DNA from: Elusimicrobiota bacterium
GTDB lineage: Bacteria > CG03 > SLGR01 > PWQF01
DNA: 6,914 nt
Assembly: GCA_003557485.1 (NCBI GenBank)
Contig: PWOI01000184.1
Span: forward strand, 1-6,914
Direction: 5' to 3'
The position numbers and the translations under genes are program-made. The notes below the pieces were generated by a model. The model made no database searches. It was not told the DNA's origin and saw nothing but the letters and a program-made list of their open reading frames with translations. Of this stretch, positions 1 through 6,477 are shown in pieces (position 1 is the first letter of the stretch; each line of letters starts with the position of its first letter).

Positions 1-184
1 CCGGCAACCCGTCCAACCAGATCACTTTCTTTGTATCCGAGAAGTTTTTCCGTGGCATTGTTAACGCTGGCAATAACGCCCTCGGGATTAACCAGTATCA
101 GAGAATCCGACATTGAGGATAGAATGTTCTCGGCAGCGCTCTGGGGCGTTATGCTCATAAGCCCGTATTTTGTTATGGCATATA
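1..184. repeat. Duplicated PAS-encoding segment, copy 1
   Basis: Direct repeat of 1838-2021; my hand alignment without gaps gives 12 mismatches in 184 nt (about 93% identity). It encodes the end of the last membrane helix and the start of the PAS domain in the left-edge kinase. It is probably longer, since it is cut by the window edge. Going into the sensor region, identity drops to roughly 75% over the next 50-60 nt and then further. Confidence 0.9.
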
Positions 185-836
185 CCATACCGCCGGCCCA
201 GATAAGAGAAAAGACCGATGCCAGAGGAGGAATCACATATATTTCAAGCCTCAACAGAACAACATCTGTTATTGTCCCCGTAATAAAAGCAGCCAAAACT
301 GTATAAAAGATAATGGCAGACTGTTTTCTTTTATAAGACTCGCTTGCTTTTTTCATACAACGCAAAAGAAAGAGCAGCCCGACCGAAATAAATATTATGT
401 AATAGGTATAGAAAACAGGGGGCCATATTGACTTCGACCATACGCTGTTCCATCCGAAAGAACGTAACACAAGGTCGTTTATCAAAAAGCCGGACCATTG
501 TTTATATATAAGAAATGCAGGAATGAAAAAAATAAAAAAATAAAAGAACTTGTTTTCAATGAGTCTTTTTTTATCTGTAAATATACAAGAAAAAAGCAGA
601 AAAAAACTGGCAAAGCCTATCCAGCCGAAGGAATTGATGTTTTGCCATATCAGGGCATTACTCTTAACCGGAGAACTGCGGAGAAATATAGAACCGAAAT
701 TCCAAACCGCAAAACTGAATATAAGCAATGCGCTGCTCCGGTTAAGCTTTGAACGCGGGTTTTTAATAAGCACATACATCGTCAGCCATATATATATTAT
801 GAATACAACAAAATGTAATGCCGATAGTGCGGTCAT
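1..836 (-). CDS. 7TM-PAS sensor histidine kinase, N-terminal part (runs off left edge)
   Basis: Partial membrane sensor kinase; 278 codons are visible and the frame is still open at the window edge, so the PAS remainder, HisKA and ATPase domains lie outside. The protein begins MTALSALHFVVF and shows about seven hydrophobic segments within the first 220 residues, with almost no extracytoplasmic domain, as in the 7TM sensor region of histidine kinases. A PAS domain then begins (SMSDSLILVNPEGVIAS, NNATEKLLGYKESDLVGRV). It is a paralogue of the next gene upstream, by eye about 50% identical in the first 100 residues and about 95% over the last 60 visible residues. The start at 836 is fixed by an in-frame TAA just upstream (840-842) and by alignment with the paralogue. 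No Shine-Dalgarno is visible before it; the upstream bases are AT only. It lies 37 nt after the preceding stop, probably in the same operon. The signal sensed is unknown. Confidence 0.9.
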   Translation of the reverse strand, partial: MTALSALHFVVFIIYIWLTMYVLIKNPRSKLNRSSALLIFSFAVWNFGSIFLRSSPVKSNALIWQNINSFGWIGFASFFLLFSCIFTDKKRLIENKFFYFFIFFIPAFLIYKQWSGFLINDLVLRSFGWNSVWSKSIWPPVFYTYYIIFISVGLLFLLRCMKKASESYKRKQSAIIFYTVLAAFITGTITDVVLLRLEIYVIPPLASVFSLIWAGGMVYAITKYGLMSITPQSAAENILSSMSDSLILVNPEGVIASVNNATEKLLGYKESDLVGRVA

Positions 837-873
837 AATTTAAATTTTAAATATCGTTTATGTGCAGAGCCAA

Positions 874-2673
874 TTAGGATGTCGTAAACCGGGTTGTTTT
901 GATAGCAAATAATGTTCCTTTTCCTTTTTCGCTTTCAACTCTCAAATCCCAGCCGTGAGCATCCACAATATCCTTTATTATACTCATACCAAGGCCTATT
1001 CCGCTTGGCTTTGTCGTAAAAAGCGGCTCATATATTCTCTGCACTGTCGCCTCATCCATACCCTCTCCCGTATCAGAGACATCTATTTCAATGCCTCCGC
1101 CAGCGCGACGGGAGTTTATCTCAACCCTGCCCGGGCCGTCTATTGCCTGACAGGCGTTCTTCAGAAGATTCTTCATTAGCTGCTCAAACTTCACGGGATC
1201 GGCTTTGATAGTCGCCGCATCTGGCTCTACATTCTTTACTATCTCTACCTCTTTATGGTCTTTTACCGCATCCTCTGCCCTTTCAAAAGCCTGTTTTATC
1301 TCTATATCGGCAGGATTCACTTTTGTTGTACGAGAGAAATCCAGAAGTGAATTTACTATCTCTTCAGCGCGGTTGACTTCCTCCACAAGAATCCTTAAAT
1401 ATTCCGAGGCATCGCTATCCTGAATCCCACCGTACCTTTCAAGATAAAAAACCGCGTTCTTTATGCTCGCAAGCGGAGTCCTTATCTCGTGACCGACAGA
1501 ACCGGCCAGTCTACCTATCGTTGCAAGTTTCTCCTGCCTGTTAAGCTTCTCCTGCATTTCAGCCTTAACAAGTTTCTCCCTCATCTCGGCCTGCTTCTGG
1601 TAGGACTCTTCCAGCTCCCTGTTTCGCTTTATCGTCTCCCTCATATCATGGGCTATAAGAACAGCTCCGACCATCCTGCCCTCCCTGTCAAAAACAGGAG
1701 AACCCGAAAGGTTAACAGGAATACTGCGATCATCTCTTGTCCGGTAACTGGTCTCAAAGTCTTTTACCGCCTGCCCCTTTAACAGTCCTTCAAAAACTCT
1801 TTGGTCTTTTTCCTCCCTATCACCATTTATAACAGTTCCGGCAACCCGGCCTACCAGATCTCTTTCCTTGTATCCGAAAAGTTTTTCTGTGGCATTGTTA
1901 ATGCTGGCAATAACGCCCTCGGGATTTACCAGTATCAGAGAATCCGACATTGAAGAGAGAATGTTCTCGGCAGCGCTCTGGGGAGTTATGCTCATAAGCC
2001 CGTATTTTGTTATGGCGTATACTACCCCTCCGACCCAGAACAATGCAAAAACTGACGCAAGAGGAGGAATTAAATGTATATTCATCCGGGGAAGCACAAC
2101 ATCGGTAACAGTACCCAGAACAAGACATATAAGCATAGCGTAAAAAATTATTAAAGCCTGCTTTTTTTTGTAAAATACTTCTGTTTTTTTTCCGTAGTTA
2201 AGAACAATCACAAAAGAAAGAACATTGAATAGAATATAGTAAAGAAAGAACAAAGGCGGCCATATTGTTTCCGTCCATATATTATGCCAACCCCATGGCA
2301 GCCTTACAAAGTCGTTAATAAGAAAGCCGGTCCACTGTTTATATATCAAAAATGCGGGGATGCCAAAAACAGCAATGTAAAAAACTTTACTTTTCAGCAG
2401 CTTTTTCTTGCCCGTAAAAACTACTGCCTGCCATAAAAATACACTTGCAAAACTTATCCATCCAAACGAACTTATATTCTGCCACAGCATAGCAGTTTCT
2501 TTGGTCGGAGCACTTCTCATAAAGGCAGCCCCAAAATTCCAAACAACAAAACAAAAACAAAAAAGAGCCGCGATACGGTTCAGAGTCTGCTTATGACTTT
2601 TTTGGAGTATAAAAGCCATAATCCATAAGAAAACCAGAAATGAAAAAAAATGTATAAATGATAAAGTATTCAT
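874..2673 (-). CDS. 7TM-PAS membrane sensor histidine kinase (complete, 599 aa)
   Basis: Membrane-bound histidine kinase expected to autophosphorylate on His and pass the phosphate to a receiver domain. Residues 1-222 hold about seven hydrophobic segments with short loops (7TM histidine-kinase sensor type). A PAS domain follows (about 232-345), then a charged, probably coiled-coil linker (about 347-385). HisKA has the H-box GSVGHEIRTPL with His395. The ATPase domain has the N-box LLKNACQAI (Asn506), G1 box DTGEGMD (534-540), F-box LFTTK and G2 box GIGLGMS (558-564). All catalytic motifs are intact, so it should be an active kinase of the NtrB-like class. The start ATG overlaps the preceding stop as ATGA (2670-2673), indicating translational coupling, and an AGGAGA site (2680-2685) sits 6 nt upstream. 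The kinase core is clearly richer in GC than the sensor half. No C-terminal receiver is fused, so the partner is probably one of the neighbouring REC proteins. Confidence 0.95.
   Translation of the reverse strand: MNTLSFIHFFSFLVFLWIMAFILQKSHKQTLNRIAALFCFCFVVWNFGAAFMRSAPTKETAMLWQNISSFGWISFASVFLWQAVVFTGKKKLLKSKVFYIAVFGIPAFLIYKQWTGFLINDFVRLPWGWHNIWTETIWPPLFFLYYILFNVLSFVIVLNYGKKTEVFYKKKQALIIFYAMLICLVLGTVTDVVLPRMNIHLIPPLASVFALFWVGGVVYAITKYGLMSITPQSAAENILSSMSDSLILVNPEGVIASINNATEKLFGYKERDLVGRVAGTVINGDREEKDQRVFEGLLKGQAVKDFETSYRTRDDRSIPVNLSGSPVFDREGRMVGAVLIAHDMRETIKRNRELEESYQKQAEMREKLVKAEMQEKLNRQEKLATIGRLAGSVGHEIRTPLASIKNAVFYLERYGGIQDSDASEYLRILVEEVNRAEEIVNSLLDFSRTTKVNPADIEIKQAFERAEDAVKDHKEVEIVKNVEPDAATIKADPVKFEQLMKNLLKNACQAIDGPGRVEINSRRAGGGIEIDVSDTGEGMDEATVQRIYEPLFTTKPSGIGLGMSIIKDIVDAHGWDLRVESEKGKGTLFAIKTTRFTTS
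1838..2021. repeat. Duplicated PAS-encoding segment, copy 2
   Basis: Partner of 1-184, same orientation, within the complete 7TM-PAS kinase gene (about residues 218-279). Third codon positions are also largely conserved, pointing to recent duplication or gene conversion rather than protein-level constraint alone. Confidence 0.9.
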
Positions 2674-3761
2674 AGATTTTCTCCTGAGATTTTACGAAGC
2701 TTGGCAAGCAGTTTTTCCATATCTACGGGTTTGGTGAAAAAATCGGTTACTTCCTCCCTTATAGCTTCTATGGCTAAATCGAGTGTGGCATGCCCACTGA
2801 GAAATATTATGTTTATATTTGAGGATTTTTTAATCTTTTTTACTATATCGATTCCATTTATATCCGGAAGCTTAAAATCAACAATCGCGGTATTATAGAA
2901 ATTATTATTCAGTTTATTGAGGGCTTCCTTTCCCGTATATGCAGCATCAACATCGTATCCCTCTTTACTTAGTATCCCTGTAAGAGTTTTGTTGAGACTT
3001 TTATCATCCTCAACAACAAGCACCCTCCTGATGTTTTCTTTTTTAATTTTAGCTCTTGCTAATTCAATATTTTTAATAACCTCATCCATTTGTACCGGCT
3101 TTGAAATACAATGTATAGAACCCAACTCAATCTCTTTACGGGCTATTTCTTCATTATATTTTTCCGTAACAAATATAAGGCTCATGTCGGGTTTTGCGGC
3201 AACGGCGTTTCTGAGATTTTTAAAATCATTCTGCCAAATTTCATCTATGTCAAGTATGGCAATATCAGTCCGGCCGCTTTCAATAAGCTCCAATATATCG
3301 CTTTCATTGTCCGCTTCCACGACCTTATAATCCTGCTCCAGGAGTTTCTTTTTCAGAGTATCCCTGCAGGAGATATCGCTTTCAACAACAAGAACCACAG
3401 GCTCATTTATAACTTTAAAAATAGTTTTTAAAAGACTATCCATATCAAACGGCTTGTTTATTACATCATAGGCCCCTTCCTTAATTGTTTCCCTGACAGT
3501 ATGTTCAGGAGCACCGGCTGTCATCATTATAACTACGGACAAGGGTGATATTTTTTTAATTTGTTTCAAAGTTTCAAGGCCATCCATTCCGGGCATATTT
3601 ATATCGCACATAATCACACTGTAAAAACTTTTTTTCACAAGCTCAACTGCTTTGTATCCACTGTCAACAACTACCGAACTATAGCCATAGGTTTCAAGTA
3701 TATCCGGCAGGAACATAACCGTACTTACATTATCATCGATAAGAAGAATTTTATTCTTCAT
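2670..3761 (-). CDS. Triple-receiver (REC-REC-REC) response regulator without output domain, 363 aa
   Basis: Three CheY-like receiver domains in a row and nothing else. REC1 (about 1-118) is complete: acidic pair D9/D10, phospho-acceptor D53 in DINMPGMDG, T81, K103. REC2 (about 121-238) is degenerate: the acidic pair reads E127-S128, D171 is present but followed by IDEIWQNDF instead of the usual MPGMDG-like loop, with T199 and K221 kept. REC3 (about 245-360) is complete: E251/D252, D295, S322, K344. There is no DNA-binding, enzymatic or HPt domain. It starts directly after the stop of the REC-kinase gene (0 nt gap) with only a weak AGG nearby, and its stop overlaps the next kinase start, so expression is probably coupled to both. 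It most likely receives phosphate from the flanking kinases; stand-alone multi-REC proteins such as FrzZ of Myxococcus are precedents. The actual role, relay, sink or scaffold, cannot be read from sequence. Confidence 0.93.
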   Translation of the reverse strand: MKNKILLIDDNVSTVMFLPDILETYGYSSVVVDSGYKAVELVKKSFYSVIMCDINMPGMDGLETLKQIKKISPLSVVIMMTAGAPEHTVRETIKEGAYDVINKPFDMDSLLKTIFKVINEPVVLVVESDISCRDTLKKKLLEQDYKVVEADNESDILELIESGRTDIAILDIDEIWQNDFKNLRNAVAAKPDMSLIFVTEKYNEEIARKEIELGSIHCISKPVQMDEVIKNIELARAKIKKENIRRVLVVEDDKSLNKTLTGILSKEGYDVDAAYTGKEALNKLNNNFYNTAIVDFKLPDINGIDIVKKIKKSSNINIIFLSGHATLDLAIEAIREEVTDFFTKPVDMEKLLAKLRKISGENL

Positions 3762-4904
3762 CTACCTGACAGGCAACGCAAACGTAAGTTTGCATCCCTT
3801 CCCCTCCTTTTTATTCACTGCCTCTATGGTCCCGCCATGTTCAATTACTATAGCTCTGCCTATTGAAAGAGAAAGCCCCATCCCCCCGCAGGCGGGTTCA
3901 TTAATATTATCATAAACTTTGAAAAGACCGAATGGGGATTCCCCTTCTTTTATCCCGGGGCCAAAATCTTCAACTTCAATAAAAAGTTTTTTTTCTGAAA
4001 CGAAAGCTCTGAGCGTTACCCGTGAACCGCTATCTGAGTATTTTATGGCATTTTTAAGTAACATTTCAACAAGCTGCCGAATTCTTTCAGGGTCTAATGT
4101 CATTTGAAGATTATTTAAATCAAGTTCCTTTTCAAGACTTATATTCTTTTGCTTAAATTCTTCTGCACTTGCCTGAACAGCCTGGCTTATGACTTTTTCA
4201 ACATCCTCATTGTCTTTCTTCTGCAAGATAAATTTTCCCGCTTCAATTTTACTTGCGTCAATAATATTTTTTATCATTCCTTTAAGCGTTCTGGCTTCTG
4301 CTTCAAGAGAACCTACCGCGCATTTAACTTTATCAATCTTCTCCGTAAATGTTTTCATATCCAAAACTTCACGCAAAAATGCCGTATTGGCAATTATAGA
4401 TGTCAAAGGCGTATTAAACTCATGTGAAATCCGTGAAATAAAACTACTCTTTATTCTATCAGCTTCGCGCAAATCATCTATCAGTTTTTTGCGTTCCATT
4501 AAAAGACGCTGTTTCGTTATTACCTGAGCAACAGCCAGTATCAAAGTATTAGGATCAACCGGCTTTGTTAAGAAGTAATCCATACCTTTTTTTATGCTTT
4601 CAATAGCTGTATCCAAGCTTGCATAGCCGGTAATTAAAATTAACCCTGTATAAGGATTCATAGCCTTTAATTTTTCCCCGAGAACAAGTCCGTGAACATC
4701 TTTAAGGTTGTAATCAATTAAGGCAAGATGAAAAAAGTTTCTTTCCGCATCAAGAATAGCGTCCTGCGCGCTCTCAAAATGCCTCACATTATACTTGTGC
4801 TTTTGAAATATTCCCGCCGTACTCTTTCGGAAATTTTTATCATCATCCACAATAAGAATGTTTGGAGTAGTTTCTATTTGTTCAGCAATAATATCTTTTT
4901 GCAT
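3762..4904 (-). CDS. Soluble REC-HisKA-HATPase hybrid histidine kinase, 380 aa
   Basis: Cytosolic kinase with a receiver at its N-terminus. REC (about 14-130) has the acidic pair D20/D21, phospho-acceptor D64, T92 and K114. A helical linker (about 131-155, ERKKLIDDLREADRIKSS) leads to HisKA with H-box SHEFNTPLTSI (His161). The ATPase domain shows the N-box LLKNAIKYS (Asn285), G1 box DFGPGI (313-318), F-box region PFGLF and G2 box GMGLSLSI (341-348). No membrane segment or signal peptide is visible. With REC ahead of the kinase, the receiver probably acts as input controlling kinase activity, unlike the common hybrid kinases whose REC is C-terminal. The start at 4904 is supported by GGAAG (4911-4915) 6 nt upstream and an in-frame TAA at 4920-4922. 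It follows the first triple-REC gene by 63 nt and abuts the second (0 nt), so it sits between two likely phosphotransfer partners. Confidence 0.94.
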   Translation of the reverse strand: MQKDIIAEQIETTPNILIVDDDKNFRKSTAGIFQKHKYNVRHFESAQDAILDAERNFFHLALIDYNLKDVHGLVLGEKLKAMNPYTGLILITGYASLDTAIESIKKGMDYFLTKPVDPNTLILAVAQVITKQRLLMERKKLIDDLREADRIKSSFISRISHEFNTPLTSIIANTAFLREVLDMKTFTEKIDKVKCAVGSLEAEARTLKGMIKNIIDASKIEAGKFILQKKDNEDVEKVISQAVQASAEEFKQKNISLEKELDLNNLQMTLDPERIRQLVEMLLKNAIKYSDSGSRVTLRAFVSEKKLFIEVEDFGPGIKEGESPFGLFKVYDNINEPACGGMGLSLSIGRAIVIEHGGTIEAVNKKEGKGCKLTFALPVR

Positions 4905-4967
4905 TTTTTTCTTCCAAAATTAAGCTTGTACTTCACCATCATCTTTTCTATTCATACATAATAGTTT

Positions 4968-6077
4968 TTATTCACAAGCAGTAATGTTGCGTATCATACC
5001 AAGGAGTTTTGATGTTTTAAAAGGCTTTATCAGGCAGGTATAACCTCCTTCCTGAATTTTTTCCATAAGCGCTTTATCTTTTGCGTATGCCGTCATCATA
5101 ATAATATTCATACCTGGATGGTCTTTTTTTATTTTACGGTAAACTTCTAACCCACTTATATCAGGAAGCTTTATATCAAGCAACACAGCCTTGCATCCAT
5201 CACCGCTGATTATTTCAAGTGCTTTATTCCCGTTTTCCGCCTCTTTAACATCGTAACCTTCTACTCTTAAAGTATCCGACAGCATATTTCTAAAAGAAGT
5301 TTCGTCATCTACAACAAGAACAGTATGCTTCTGGGGTGTGCTGTCTTCATTTCTTTTGCTGACAATTTTCTCAATTTCCTTTTTAAGTTCGTCTATGCTA
5401 AAGGGTTTCTGCATCACTTTCTTTATACCAAGCTCATGTGCTTTTTTTTCAATCTCTTCGTTCCTGTACCCGGTAACCATTATAACTTCCGGGGGCGATT
5501 CCATATTGCCGGCCAGCTCTTCTATTCTCTCCATGGTCTGCAACCCTGTCTCGTCAGGCAATTTGTAATCAAGAACTATAACATCCGGCACTTTCCTTTC
5601 AAGAACACTTAGTGCCTTGTCACCGTTCTCAACACTGACAGCGATAAACCCTTGACTTGAAAGAGATTCCTTTATTTTTTTTCTATAGTCAACATCATCA
5701 TCAACAATAAGAACATAGTTTTTCGAACTTATATCCGACATCATACCGATAACCTGATTCATATCGAAAGGCTTATCTATTATTCCGTAGACTCCTTCCC
5801 TTAGCGCATCTTTTTTCAGGTCATCCAGCGCATAAGCAGTCATCATCATAACAATTGTTTCCGGACTTATTTCTTTTAACTTGCGATATGTTTCAACTCC
5901 GTTTATGCCGGGCATTCTTATATCAATCAAAGCAATATCGTATGTCTTCTCCGCAATTGCTTCAATAGCTTTGTTTCCATCCGGCATCACATCAACTTTG
6001 TGTCCTTCTTTCCTAAGTACTCCGACGATAGTAGCACATATATTTTTATCGTCATCGACTATAAGAATTTTGCTCAT
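4968..6077 (-). CDS. Triple-receiver (REC-REC-REC) response regulator without output domain, 369 aa
   Basis: First gene of the probable operon. It has three complete receiver domains. REC1 (1-117): D8/D9, D52 in DIRMPG, T80, K102. REC2 (about 119-240): D126/D127, D170, T202, K224. REC3 (about 251-366): D257/D258, D301, T329, K351. All phosphorylation residues are intact, unlike the other triple-REC protein. A short polar linker (about 241-250) precedes REC3. No output domain is present. I chose the ATG at 6077 (MSKILIVDDD), which begins at the first receiver strand and has AGGAG (6084-6088) 6 nt upstream. The frame stays open to a TTG at 6173 and another ATG at 6113, but the added residues resemble no domain. 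A promoter candidate lies about 110 nt upstream. Role inferred: multi-site phosphate acceptor or hub for the operon's kinases. Confidence 0.93.
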   Translation of the reverse strand: MSKILIVDDDKNICATIVGVLRKEGHKVDVMPDGNKAIEAIAEKTYDIALIDIRMPGINGVETYRKLKEISPETIVMMMTAYALDDLKKDALREGVYGIIDKPFDMNQVIGMMSDISSKNYVLIVDDDVDYRKKIKESLSSQGFIAVSVENGDKALSVLERKVPDVIVLDYKLPDETGLQTMERIEELAGNMESPPEVIMVTGYRNEEIEKKAHELGIKKVMQKPFSIDELKKEIEKIVSKRNEDSTPQKHTVLVVDDETSFRNMLSDTLRVEGYDVKEAENGNKALEIISGDGCKAVLLDIKLPDISGLEVYRKIKKDHPGMNIIMMTAYAKDKALMEKIQEGGYTCLIKPFKTSKLLGMIRNITACE

Positions 6078-6083
6078 ATTATA

Positions 6084-6088
6084 CTCCT
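6084..6088 (-). promoter_or_regulatory. Shine-Dalgarno deciding the start at 6077
   Basis: On the minus strand the bases read AGGAG, 6 nt before the ATG at 6077. This favours a protein starting MSKILIVDDD over the in-frame ATG at 6113 or TTG at 6173. The ATG at 6113 has only a GGAG 4 nt away, closer than is usual, so it cannot be fully excluded. Confidence 0.8.
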
Positions 6089-6188
6089 GAAAAATTGCAT
6101 ATTCCAGTACCATCCAGCTCCAGTCTCTCAAAACCGACAAGTCCCGCCAAACCAAAAACTGATTCTTGCCCAACTTGATTTATACTTA

Positions 6189-6217
6189 ATAATATAGTGT
6201 AAACTAAAAATTTTCAA
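6189..6217 (-). promoter_or_regulatory. Sigma70-type promoter candidate for the signalling operon
   Basis: On the minus strand, TTGAAA (6212-6217) is followed after exactly 17 nt by TATTAT (6189-6194). Each hexamer matches the sigma70 consensus at 5 of 6 positions. Transcription would start near 6182, giving a leader of about 100 nt before the ATG at 6077. It is the only well-spaced promoter I noticed, and it sits where an operon promoter is expected. Inference from consensus only; the region is AT-rich, which raises the chance of false matches. Confidence 0.55.
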
Positions 6218-6234
6218 GGCAAGACGTAATTATT

Positions 6235-6423
6235 ATGAAGGCTAGGCGTTTTTTAAAAGCACTTTCAGATGAAACTTAGATAAAAAAGCTGGAACCTGTT
6301 CCCGAATCCGCATTATGGTGTAAAAATGCTTTCATTACGGGTGAGATGAAAAACCACGTCTTCAAGGAGTTTAATATAAAACCCCTTATACCTTTAACAT
6401 ATTTAAGAATTGATGATATATAA
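6235..6423 (+). pseudogene. Possible decayed ArsR-family transcriptional regulator
   Basis: This is the only plus-strand coding signal I could support. From the ATG at 6235 the frame reads MKARRFLKALSDET, closely resembling the start of ArsR/SmtB repressors (FKALSDETRLKIL type). A TAG follows at 6277-6279 where Arg normally stands, and then the same frame reads IKKLE and stays open to TAA at 6421-6423. Near the end, FNIKPLIPLTYLR loosely recalls the recognition-helix region of the family (SQPxVSRHLxYLR type), but with residues missing. At about 62 codons it is well short of the usual 90-120. No clear ribosome binding site is seen. It reads divergently from the signalling operon, its start about 18 nt beyond the operon's -35 element. 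It may be a remnant of a regulator that once controlled this promoter. The match is short and made from memory, so chance similarity is possible. Confidence 0.38.
6282..6302 (-). terminator. Weak intrinsic-terminator candidate for the right-edge gene
   Basis: On the minus strand GGAACAGGTTCC (6291-6302) can form a 4-bp stem with a 4-nt loop (or 5 bp with an impossibly small loop), followed after AGC by six T (6282-6287). It lies about 175 nt after the stop at 6478 and before the operon promoter, a sensible place for a terminator. The stem is very short, so confidence is low. Confidence 0.2.
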
Positions 6424-6428
6424 TATCA
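6414..6428. repeat. AT-rich inverted repeat
   Basis: TGATAT-ATA-ATATCA, two perfect 6-bp arms around 3 nt, between the right-edge gene and the operon. It could be an operator half-site pair, but AT-rich dyads of this size are common by chance. Confidence 0.3.
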
Positions 6429-6477
6429 AGAGCCTTACTGATTTATATAAAATAACAGGCAGGAAGAAATATGATTC

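Larger units (their letters stand above)
6078..6477. other. Intergenic region between the right-edge REC gene and the operon
   Basis: About 400 nt without an intact gene. From right to left it holds an AT-rich inverted repeat (6414-6428), a weak terminator-like hairpin (6282-6302), the possible plus-strand ArsR-like remnant (6235-6423), the promoter candidate (6189-6217) and the leader of the first operon gene (about 6182-6078). I recognised no tRNA, known riboswitch or insertion-sequence end. In the leader, CTGGA occurs three times within 6103-6124 (minus strand), of unknown meaning. Confidence 0.6.

Noticed and set aside
31-306. Plus-strand frames at 31-306 and 1868-2143 that encode similar proteins
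   Set aside because: Their similarity comes from the duplicated kinase DNA on the other strand. They are antisense shadows of the PAS/TM7 region with no ribosome binding site.
2162-2191. Two runs of eight A (minus strand) close together as a slippage or frameshift site
   Set aside because: They encode Lys-rich loop residues in an intact frame aligned with the paralogue, and no alternative frame product is plausible.
2917-3330. 137-codon plus-strand frame
   Set aside because: It is antisense to the intact second triple-REC gene, has low-complexity Ser/Leu content and matches no domain I know.
4905-4967. Separate promoter or small gene in the 63-nt gap
   Set aside because: I saw no well-spaced -35/-10 pair and only very short frames; it is best read as an operon spacer with the GGAAG site.
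6078-6173. N-terminal extension of the first triple-REC protein to a TTG at 6173
   Set aside because: The TTG has no ribosome binding site and most of the extension overlaps the predicted leader. The ATG at 6077 has AGGAG at proper spacing and begins exactly at the receiver fold.
6078-6182. Riboswitch (for example c-di-GMP type) in the operon leader
   Set aside because: I could not find the conserved bases of any riboswitch class I know, and the only repeats are short CTGGA copies.
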